From the NCBI GenBank assembly GCA_039029315.1, contig JBCCGK010000025.1, positions 53,270-117,269 of the forward strand: a stretch of 64,000 bases of DNA, written 5' to 3'. Numbering within the stretch: position 1 is the stretch's first letter; each line of letters opens with the position of its first letter. Below are positions 35,648-43,105 of this stretch, piece after piece. Source of the DNA: JBCCCJ01 sp039029315 (GTDB lineage Bacteria; Bacteroidota; Bacteroidia; J057). The notes under the pieces are model-generated. The model made no database searches and was not told where the DNA came from. It was given only the letters and a program-made list of their open reading frames with translations. A program made the translations under genes and the position numbers.

Positions 35648-37114
35648 TTACTTCAATTTCTCTCCAGAAGCTGTTTGACCGATTCCCATTTGTGCGACAT
35701 AGCCGATAACTTCTTCCTGATCATTGTAGGAGAACTCCAGCAGGATGTTCATTTCGCTTAACATGAATCGATTGTCAGGAAATGCCAGAAGTTTTTGTTT
35801 GGTGATCATCGGATCTGCCCAAGCCATAAGTTCCCCTCCTTCCAGGCTGATGTGCAATGTCATCCCTCGAATGGCTGAGTACTCCCCCACATATTGTTTC
35901 ATTTTCTTTGTCGACAGCTTAATTTGAGTTGTTGTGGGATCATAGGTTTCTCCCATTTCCTGGAGCATCATGACAGCATTTTGGTTGCCTGGGTGCAGGT
36001 CTAGAGATTTCTTGTAGTTGGAAATGGCCTGTTCTTGGTTGCCCATCTTCATATAGGCTTCTCCCATGCTATCAAATACATTGAAAGAAGAAGGATATTG
36101 TTGCGCATTCAGTTGGAATATCTCCAAGGCCTTGCCCAGTTGATTGTTGCGCATCAATTGATAGCCAAATCGATTCAGACTGCTTTCGGAGAGTTTTTTC
36201 CGATATCCCATTTTCTCTTCTACTCCTGCCAAATATGTTTTTAGTGCTTCCATGCCTCCTTCCTGATACAATTCGCCAATTCGCACACTGTACCAATCTT
36301 TGAAAATCGCTTCGAGCCCATCGTATGTACTTCGATGAGGAATCGAGCCATGGGTCTCTTCCTCCATGATCTTGAAGTCCCAGGCAAATGAATCAGGCGC
36401 CTTCATCTCCAAAACTGCTGCCATCTTCATTGCACTGCCAAGCATTTCTTTTCTTTCATTTCCCATGGTCATATAAAAATATCCCTTCAGATCGGGATTC
36501 TCTTCCAAAAATAATTCCGTTTTGGTAATCAGATGTTGTTGGTCCCACCATAAGGAAGGGCTGATTGAGATATACGCATCGAACAATTCCGGCTGAGTCA
36601 GGAGACAGTTTACAACAAAGATTCCTCCAAAGGAATGGCCGACCAACATCTGAAAGGGATTAGTATTATAATTCGCTTCAATGTGAGGCATCAATTCATC
36701 CTTCATGAAGGCCAGGGTTTTGTTGGCGCCTCCTGCTGTGGGCATCCGCTGCCTGGACGCCTCATGCAGCTCGATAGGTGGGGTAAGGTCTCGTGTCCGA
36801 TCATTCGTATTGGGAATCGCGACAATCATCATCTCGGGTATGCGATTCTGGTGGATCAGAAAGTCGACGATCCCACTAGTATGCAGAAAGTGACCACTTC
36901 CATCCATCAGGTACATCACCGCAACAGGATCTCCAGTATGATCATAGTCTTCAGGAAGATAAACCATATATGGTCGGTCCTCATCGAGAATCTCTGATTG
37001 TATGGAGAAAGATTGACCCAAAGTAATCGGAAGTCCCTGTGGCTGTGCTTGCAAATAAATGGCAAACGAAAACAGAAATAGACATGACAGGGGGATAATT
37101 CGCAGAAGTTTCAT
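35648..37114 (-). CDS. Esterase (IroE/Fes-type alpha/beta hydrolase) with C-terminal TPRs
   Basis: 488 residues. Signal peptide (FLFSFAIYLQAQ). The esterase domain (residues ~30-280) shows YMVYLPEDYDH, VMYLMDGSGHF, IVAIPNTNDRTRDLTP and the nucleophile LVGHSFGG with Ser161; the His is probably in EEETHGSIPHRS. It resembles the COG2819 group that includes siderophore esterases. Residues ~310-400 have two or three TPRs (NVFDSMGEAYMKMGNQEQAISNYKKSLDL), and the C-terminal ~80 residues form a small beta domain. Located outside the cytoplasm. The link to the acyl-CoA synthetase is operonic; the substrate is unknown. Confidence 0.87.
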   Translation of the reverse strand: MKLLRIIPLSCLFLFSFAIYLQAQPQGLPITLGQSFSIQSEILDEDRPYMVYLPEDYDHTGDPVAVMYLMDGSGHFLHTSGIVDFLIHQNRIPEMMIVAIPNTNDRTRDLTPPIELHEASRQRMPTAGGANKTLAFMKDELMPHIEANYNTNPFQMLVGHSFGGIFVVNCLLTQPELFDAYISISPSLWWDQQHLITKTELFLEENPDLKGYFYMTMGNERKEMLGSAMKMAAVLEMKAPDSFAWDFKIMEEETHGSIPHRSTYDGLEAIFKDWYSVRIGELYQEGGMEALKTYLAGVEEKMGYRKKLSESSLNRFGYQLMRNNQLGKALEIFQLNAQQYPSSFNVFDSMGEAYMKMGNQEQAISNYKKSLDLHPGNQNAVMMLQEMGETYDPTTTQIKLSTKKMKQYVGEYSAIRGMTLHISLEGGELMAWADPMITKQKLLAFPDNRFMLSEMNILLEFSYNDQEEVIGYVAQMGIGQTASGEKLK

Positions 37115-37422
37115 AAAGGTGTGGTTTGATCAGAAAGGACGCAGAAATTAGCTTGTAATGAAAGTTTCCTACAAGGTGATTTTTGCTATTTCCAGAAGAA
37201 AGGAAATCCAATCAACATGAAAATCCTGAGAATCGCTCCCGTCATCTATTCCTGAACGAAAACAGAAATTGTTCTTCTTCAGCTTTGATCCTAGTGCTAG
37301 GAACAGATTGTCGTTTATTGATATAAGAAGCTGAAACTCCCTGTTCCTGATTCCTGCACAGAGTATTGCTCAGTCAAGGACCCAGACAAGGCAGGGAATT
37401 TCAGCACCTTATATATGCTTGT
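37115..37422. other. 308-base gap upstream of the esterase gene
   Basis: Between the start of the esterase gene and the 3' end of the SDR gene, both minus strand. It presumably holds the esterase promoter. No reading frame, RNA gene or strong dyad was seen. Confidence 0.55.
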
Positions 37423-38163
37423 CTAGTTTCTGCCCGCGATCACCCCTCCATCGACATCCCAGATAGCTCCTGTAACCCAGGAGGTCTGCTCAGAAAGGAG
37501 AAATATGATGCTGTTGGCGATATCGTTTGGGGTTCCGTTTCTTCCCAGTGGATGAAAGCCATTAAATCCTTGCAGGGCTTTTTCTGCTTCCTCTTCTCCC
37601 CCAAACACTCCATGATAAACAGGGGTATTGACTACGGCAGGGGAAACAGCATTTACCCGAATGTTGAACTCCGATAATTCCATGGCGAGGTGCTGGGTCA
37701 GAGAGTGCAAGCCAGCTTTCTGCATAGAATAAGCAGAAGATGGGGTCGCCTTGATCGCCTGTTTTGCCCACATGGAACCGACATTCACAATGGCTCCGCT
37801 GTTCTGTTCTTTCATCTTTTTGGCGACAGCCTGTGTCAGAAAGAAGAATCCTCTATTGAGATCGAGATAGGAATCATACTCTTCCAGACTATGCTCCAAA
37901 AAGGGTTTTGGTCCAAAAATTCCAGACGCATTGACCAAAAAATCGACAGAATCCAGTGAGTCTATGGTAGAAATGAATTCGGTCAATTCATCGATCTTTG
38001 TGATATCGACTTTGTGTTTTCGCAGATTCGGTTCATCGGGGACTTTTTCTACCTTCCGCCCAACAATATGGACCCTGGCTCCACCCCGAAGTAATTGTTC
38101 TGCAGTTGCTTTTCCGATTCCACTGGTTCCGCCAATGACGATGGCTACTTTGTTTGTAAACAT
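37423..38163 (-). CDS. Short-chain dehydrogenase/reductase
   Basis: 246 residues, classical SDR. NAD(P)-binding motif GGTSGIGKATAE (residues ~8-19), NASG at ~75, the catalytic Ser in NVGSMWAKQ, and YSMQK for Tyr and Lys. VDGG near the end is also typical. The Arg after the glycine motif (IVGRKVEKV) favours NADPH. The start at 38163 is used; the frame is open 14 codons further but that part lies in the operator. Controlled by the neighbouring TetR: a near-perfect palindrome is 30 bases upstream of the start and its twin is in the tetR promoter. Substrate unknown. Confidence 0.92.
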   Translation of the reverse strand: MFTNKVAIVIGGTSGIGKATAEQLLRGGARVHIVGRKVEKVPDEPNLRKHKVDITKIDELTEFISTIDSLDSVDFLVNASGIFGPKPFLEHSLEEYDSYLDLNRGFFFLTQAVAKKMKEQNSGAIVNVGSMWAKQAIKATPSSAYSMQKAGLHSLTQHLAMELSEFNIRVNAVSPAVVNTPVYHGVFGGEEEAEKALQGFNGFHPLGRNGTPNDIANSIIFLLSEQTSWVTGAIWDVDGGVIAGRN

Positions 38164-38192
38164 GCTTTTTTTTATTAAGTGATAATTGAAAT

Positions 38193-38216
38193 TAAAGACA
38201 GACAAGTCTGTCTTTA
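38193..38216. promoter_or_regulatory. Operator of the TetR-family repressor, SDR side
   Basis: TAAAGACAGAC-AA-GTCTGTCTTTA: 11-bp perfect arms around a 2-base centre, 30 bases before the SDR start codon. Its core ACAGACAAGTCTGT is identical to the dyad in the tetR promoter at 38916-38929. Confidence 0.85.
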
Positions 38217-38326
38217 TTATGGTAAATTTTTTTACCCTGATTCAGCCGCTAGTCATGGCCACAGAAAAACCACTGATTGGCTTCTGACAATTCTATTATT
38301 TGTTATGAACATTCGTGTACAGGTTC

Positions 38327-38887
38327 CTAAATGATTCGGGCACATAACATTTTCGCCTCCTTTATCGGCCAATCCTCCTGGTGTAGATGACTTTCAGCCA
38401 CAGCACATTCATACAGCAAATACACCTGTCGGGACAGGGCTTTAGATATTTCATCATAACTTTTGAGCAGATTCTCTACGATTAGCTTTTCTATCAGTTG
38501 AATAAAAGCTGTTTTTTGAAGCTGGATTTCGCTCCTGATCTTCTGATTTTCTTTTGGGATTTCAGCAACGGTCTTGATACACCAACATCCATTAAAATCG
38601 CTGTCCAGAAAAAACAATTGCAAAAACTCAAACAGGCCAATAATCCGTGCTTTTCCTCCTGCCTTGGTGTTACAATATTCTTCAATATCTTTCAGGAAGG
38701 TCGTATTCTTGAATCTCAAATAGGCCAAACAAATGTCCTCTTTGGATTTAAAGTGATGATACAAGGTCGCTTTGGCAATTCCTGCCTCAGAGATGATTTG
38801 ATTGATACCAGTACGGTTATATCCATTCTTGTAAAACAAGAAAGAGGCTGTTCGGATGATATGCTGCTTGACTTCTGAGTGTTTCAC
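38327..38887 (-). CDS. TetR/AcrR family transcriptional repressor
   Basis: 186 residues. The N-terminal HTH is classical: GYNRTGINQIISEAGIAKATLYHHFKSKEDI (residues ~20-50). The C-terminal ligand domain contains several Cys and Trp (NGCWCIKTVAEIP, YECAVAESHLHQEDWPIKEA). It precedes the SDR gene on the same strand, and its operators lie in front of both genes, so it most probably represses itself and the SDR until a small molecule, perhaps the SDR substrate, binds. Confidence 0.93.
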   Translation of the reverse strand: MKHSEVKQHIIRTASFLFYKNGYNRTGINQIISEAGIAKATLYHHFKSKEDICLAYLRFKNTTFLKDIEEYCNTKAGGKARIIGLFEFLQLFFLDSDFNGCWCIKTVAEIPKENQKIRSEIQLQKTAFIQLIEKLIVENLLKSYDEISKALSRQVYLLYECAVAESHLHQEDWPIKEAKMLCARII

Positions 38888-38891
38888 AAGA

Positions 38892-38931
38892 CAAATATAG
38901 GATAATTATTTACATACAGACAAGTCTGTCT
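38892..38931 (-). promoter_or_regulatory. tetR promoter with overlapping operator
   Basis: On the minus strand TATATTTG (38899-38892) is an exact -7 element. The -33 TTG (38923-38921), 21 bases upstream, sits inside the palindrome ACAGACAAGTCTGT (38916-38929). A repressor bound here would cover the -33 element, so autorepression is expected. Confidence 0.8.
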
Positions 38932-39006
38932 ATTTTTATTATTATACAATCTCTGAATTCCCCCCATACCTCCACTGGTAACAGCCTCCAAGTCAGCCAT
39001 TAAGAG

Positions 39007-39052
39007 ATATTCCCGATCTATGTCCATAATGTGGGACATAGATCGGGAATAT
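39007..39052. repeat. Long perfect hairpin with 19-bp arms
   Basis: ATATTCCCGATCTATGTCC (39007-39025) and its exact reverse complement (39034-39052) around an 8-base loop. It lies 42 bases past the stop of the DUF2911 gene, on whose transcript it could terminate or protect the 3' end; there is no T-run on the minus strand. Confidence 0.75.
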
Positions 39053-39093
39053 AGATGAAGTGTTGTTCGCAAGTCGGGCTTGAATTCCGGGAA

Positions 39094-39720
39094 TTAAGCT
39101 CCAGCTACTGAAAAAGGAACCTGAAGTTTTCCCCAGTGATAGACAATCTTTCCGTCTTTGACTGAGAATTCCATGGTTTCAGACATTTCTTCCGTCGATT
39201 GGGGAATGACTTTTACACGTAGCACATCTTGGGAATCCTTATATTCATAGGCTCCCCATTGATCAGAAACAGAATTGAAAATGATGGTCCAATCTTGTTC
39301 TCCGGGAATGCTAAAGAGTCCATACTTTCCAGCAGGTAGTTCTTTTCCTTCTATCTTGATGGCACTTGATGCTTCAAAGGTAGTCGCCTCATTGGCTCCA
39401 GTACGCCAGACAGCATCGTATGGGACCAAATCGCCATAAAGAACGCGATCCTTGGCAGATGGGCTTCCATAAACGATTACGACTTTTGTTCCACCTACTG
39501 AGGTGGTCATTTGCTTCATCGGGCTGGGAATATCCCCCTTGAGGACTTTGACTTCATACAGGCCGTCAGAAGAAGAGGCGGGTTCCACAACTTTCGCGAC
39601 TTCCATTTCAGGTCCATCTTTGACAGGATCTTTCGCTGTTTTAGTTTCGTTCTCTGTGCCAGCACAAGCCCAGAACATCAGGATCAATATGATGGAAAAA
39701 GAAAGGGTAATTCGATTCAT
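39094..39720 (-). CDS. DUF2911 lipoprotein
   Basis: 208 residues. Lipoprotein signal (SIILILMFWAC), then an acidic linker and the DUF2911 domain: VVIVYGSPSAKDRVLYGDLVPYDAVWRTGANEAT, FEASSAIKIEGKELPAGKYGLFSIPGEQDWTIIFN, all strongly conserved features of this Bacteroidota family of unknown function. Start at 39720 is preferred; the frame is open to 39807, but that reading overlaps the CHAT gene and spoils the lipoprotein signal. It lies 11 bases after the stop of the TPR-CHAT gene, so they are probably co-transcribed. Confidence 0.9.
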   Translation of the reverse strand: MNRITLSFSIILILMFWACAGTENETKTAKDPVKDGPEMEVAKVVEPASSSDGLYEVKVLKGDIPSPMKQMTTSVGGTKVVIVYGSPSAKDRVLYGDLVPYDAVWRTGANEATTFEASSAIKIEGKELPAGKYGLFSIPGEQDWTIIFNSVSDQWGAYEYKDSQDVLRVKVIPQSTEEMSETMEFSVKDGKIVYHWGKLQVPFSVAGA

Positions 39721-39731
39721 ATGAGGGAAAT

Positions 39732-42700
39732 TTAAGATTTCTTGACACGTACAAACATAACAAATCCCAACAAGAGGAATGCTATGATGAGCCAAAATAT
39801 TCCCCAATCTCCCAAATAGTCAGATGAGGAAATCTCTACCCTCCCCCCATCACCAATCAAAACAAAACTTGCCCAATAATAGGGATGACAATGATGGTTG
39901 TCCGATTCTAGCAACCATGAATTACGTGCCTGATGCAAGGCCTGAGCAATCGGAATATCATTTGCCAGCTGTCGAAAAAAAGCAATACTTAAAGTAGCTG
40001 CTGCCTGATCATCGATTCTCCAGAGGGTTGTCAGAATTCTTTGCCCTCCCGCAAATTGAAAAGCCCTGGCGAGGCTCATTAATCCTTCTCCCTCCAACAA
40101 TGGCCCTTTCCCGGTTTGGCAGGCACTCAGCACAATCAGTGGGCTATTCAGATTCAATCCATAAATTTCTCCTGCTGAGAGTATGCCATCCTCTCCTCTA
40201 CTACTGTCTGGATGGAGAAAAATCGCAGCATCCATCGAGTTGCTTTCCGCTGTCAGTGCATGGGTAGCAAAATGCAGAATTCGTGTATCTGCATTCAGGT
40301 CCTTGATGGCCGATTCACTTGCATGATGCTCTAGCAGCATATCTCCTCTCAACATCCTGGCGACTTCTTCTACTTCCTGCTGGTTATAAGTCAATGTTGG
40401 GAATGCTCTCTTAAAAGGGTCTTGATCAAAATCCGGGGCAAGGCCAAGATATCCAGCCGCCTTTGAATCGGGAAGCTGGGCCTGTTGTATCCATAACTCT
40501 CCAGAATAGGAATAACTGACCGCATACTGTTTGCCTACATATGGAAGTCTTCGAAATTGCCGATTCTCCTCCTGTATTTCCGCCGACAAGAGGGTCTCAA
40601 ATGGCAGGTATCCCAACTTTTTGTCTGAGATGATCAGGAGTTGTTGTGCCTCTGTTGATAGCTCCGGCAAGAGGAGTTGGAAGAGTTGATGCCCGACTTC
40701 CGCCATATTCAATGACATTTCCTGGGCTTCAACAGGTGGAGCAGATATGAATGACAACCATCTGTCTAAGTGGGCTTGTATGTTGTTCTCGGCAGGAATT
40801 CTGAACATGCTCAACACACCTTTATTCAGACGAAAAACGATGGTCATTTTCTCTCCCATGAAATAACTGTACATCATTTGTTGCGGGGCAAGGCTTGTGG
40901 AGAGCTTCTGGACAGATAGATGCACTTCCGGATATTTGAGTCGGTAATAGTTCGGGTAGTCTTTCTCCAATTGTGTCAAAAAATGGCGATAAGACCGATT
41001 CAGTTCAATCTGTCCCTCTGAATTGACTGCACGAATCCCCTTTCCGCCTTCATTGTCTTGCAAAAAGGATTGGTTCTTTGCTGCGAGTTGTTGACGAAAT
41101 TCTTGTTCTTGCCGCAAGAGGGAATCGGGAATCCCTGCCACCTTCATCGCTTTCATAGATCGAATATGATCCCTGAGAATATTGGCCTTGCTTTTTTCGG
41201 CCAGTACCCAGGCTTGTTCTGCAATCTGTGTTTCTCCTGTTTGCTGATACAGTTCCCAGGCAATCTCAATCGCTGCTTCGTACATCGGAAGTTGGTATCG
41301 AACAGCTGCTTGTTTGGAACTGGTTGTCATATAATAGTGTCGCTGACTGTCGACAACTGCTATGGCAGATTCATAACAATCGAGTGCAGTCTGTAAATAC
41401 TTGACTTGATGGCTTTGCTGATACTGCCAATGATAGGTTTGGGCTTGCCCTACCAGCAAATCCTTCAGATCATGAGATTGCCAATGCCCCATGATCTCCT
41501 CTGATGGGCTGGGGGAAAAGGGGACCTCTGGTAAACCGATCTTCCAGGCATGTTGGTGCATATGCAGACAGGAATCCAACTGCCCTAATTGACGGTAAGC
41601 AATGGCCTTCTTGAGGTAAGTGCCAACCAGATTCCAGCTTGCATTCGTTTGCTTGTACATCGATTCTGCCTGATGTAGAAGGCGAATCCCTTGCTGTGGC
41701 TGTTGATAGTCAATCCAGGCCTCGGCCAGATATTCCAATGTCAATCCTCGCCGCACTGATATCCATTCTTTGTTGGCATCCAGTAAATCCAGCGCTGTCT
41801 GAAAGGAAAGTATGGAGGCTTCATACTGATCGTACCAACTCAACAACAGTCCCTTGCGCATATGCAAGGGCATCATTTTCAAATGAGAAGGGCCATACAA
41901 TTCCCTTGACATCAACATCGCCGTATCGATGAATTCCAGGGCCCGTTCATATTGGTTGAGGTCTCGATATATTTTTGCTCGTTCATCTGCGATATAGGCC
42001 TGGGTTTGGAGATCGGATAAGTCTAATTGATCGATGAGTGTTTCCACCTGCGAGAGATAATTCAACGATTCTTCATAATCTCTCACCATCAGCAGCATAG
42101 ATGCAGTGTTCAACATTACACCGATTCTTGGTCTTGGGGGCAAGCCTTCCAGATAGGGGAGGTTCTTTTTGTGAAAACTCAGGGACCGCCAAAATTGGCC
42201 CATATCAGCGTAAAAAATGGCAATATTGGTGCGAATTTGAACGAGATTTGGATGAGATGGGGGCAAATTCCGGGAAAAGATTGCCTCTGCCTCGAGATAA
42301 TGAACCAAAGACTGATCATAATGATCCAGATAGCCGTGAATCATGCCCATAGCATTTTCACTATAAGCAATCTGAAGATGGCCCGGCGGAAAAAAAGCTT
42401 TGCGAATGTCCATCGATTTTTGATAGCTCGCCAATGCTTTCTCATAATTCTCATACTGCAAATAGGCATGTCCCAAGGTATTGTAACACATAGCCCGAAT
42501 AGAATCTTGCTGCAGGTCTGACGCTTCACAATTCTGAACAAGTGCCTCCAATAATTGAATGGCTTCCAGGAAATCCCCTTGAAGCAGGAAGAGGTTCGCT
42601 TTCTCTCTTTTGCTTAAAAGAATGGCAGGGTGGTATTGGCCAATGCTTGCCTCCAAGGCTACAACACTATCCAGGGCTGATACAGCAGCTTTCAATTGGC

Positions 42701-42947
42701 TTGTTCGTGCATAGGTTTTGCCGACCTGAAAAGTTGAGAGGGCCCAAAGTTCTATATGCTTGATGTGAGAGGCTGTTTGTTGGGCATGTTGAAAATGAGT
42801 GAGGGCCTCATCAAAATCCCCTTGATCCCAGCTCTGATACCCCAACTGAAGGGATGATTCAATAATCTCGAGGGGTTGCCTACTTGCTTGAGCGGAGATC
42901 ATCAATGATAGCAGCATTCCTCCCCAAAATAGAAGCAAAAATCTCAT
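39732..42947 (-). CDS. Membrane-anchored TPR-CHAT protease homologue (CHAT-1)
   Basis: 1071 residues from the ATG at 42947. N-terminal signal-like segment (FLLLFWGGMLLSLMISAQA), then ~12 TPR units over residues ~25-480 (e.g. AMCYNTLGHAYLQYENYEKALASYQKS), a linker helix bundle, and a CHAT (caspase-like, clan CD) domain at ~ 690-1035. The catalytic dyad is visible: His in HFATH (about residue 895) and Cys in VLSACQTG (about 943). After it come FQFAGGQRILTTLW and PYYWASFVLIGDGG, and a final membrane helix (IFWLIIAFLLLGFVMFV) with a basic end. If the N-terminal segment is cleaved, the protease faces the periplasm. Divergent to a T9SS surface-protein gene. Paralogous to CHAT-2. Confidence 0.88.
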   Translation of the reverse strand: MRFLLLFWGGMLLSLMISAQASRQPLEIIESSLQLGYQSWDQGDFDEALTHFQHAQQTASHIKHIELWALSTFQVGKTYARTSQLKAAVSALDSVVALEASIGQYHPAILLSKREKANLFLLQGDFLEAIQLLEALVQNCEASDLQQDSIRAMCYNTLGHAYLQYENYEKALASYQKSMDIRKAFFPPGHLQIAYSENAMGMIHGYLDHYDQSLVHYLEAEAIFSRNLPPSHPNLVQIRTNIAIFYADMGQFWRSLSFHKKNLPYLEGLPPRPRIGVMLNTASMLLMVRDYEESLNYLSQVETLIDQLDLSDLQTQAYIADERAKIYRDLNQYERALEFIDTAMLMSRELYGPSHLKMMPLHMRKGLLLSWYDQYEASILSFQTALDLLDANKEWISVRRGLTLEYLAEAWIDYQQPQQGIRLLHQAESMYKQTNASWNLVGTYLKKAIAYRQLGQLDSCLHMHQHAWKIGLPEVPFSPSPSEEIMGHWQSHDLKDLLVGQAQTYHWQYQQSHQVKYLQTALDCYESAIAVVDSQRHYYMTTSSKQAAVRYQLPMYEAAIEIAWELYQQTGETQIAEQAWVLAEKSKANILRDHIRSMKAMKVAGIPDSLLRQEQEFRQQLAAKNQSFLQDNEGGKGIRAVNSEGQIELNRSYRHFLTQLEKDYPNYYRLKYPEVHLSVQKLSTSLAPQQMMYSYFMGEKMTIVFRLNKGVLSMFRIPAENNIQAHLDRWLSFISAPPVEAQEMSLNMAEVGHQLFQLLLPELSTEAQQLLIISDKKLGYLPFETLLSAEIQEENRQFRRLPYVGKQYAVSYSYSGELWIQQAQLPDSKAAGYLGLAPDFDQDPFKRAFPTLTYNQQEVEEVARMLRGDMLLEHHASESAIKDLNADTRILHFATHALTAESNSMDAAIFLHPDSSRGEDGILSAGEIYGLNLNSPLIVLSACQTGKGPLLEGEGLMSLARAFQFAGGQRILTTLWRIDDQAAATLSIAFFRQLANDIPIAQALHQARNSWLLESDNHHCHPYYWASFVLIGDGGRVEISSSDYLGDWGIFWLIIAFLLLGFVMFVRVKKS

Positions 42948-43105
42948 GTCAAATGAAAACAAAATGGCCATCCACAGATCTTGAAGAACAAAATGAAGGT
43001 AAGCAGGATTTTGCTATCAAACCGAAATTTGATCCAAATTTGTTTTTTATGATACCTTTAATACTCAAACGCTCATTCGGTGTAGTTTTACATAAACGTA
43101 CAATC

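Noticed and set aside
34827..35678. 283-codon frame on the plus strand
   Set aside because: It is the shadow of the acyl-CoA synthetase gene on the opposite strand, which has all family motifs.
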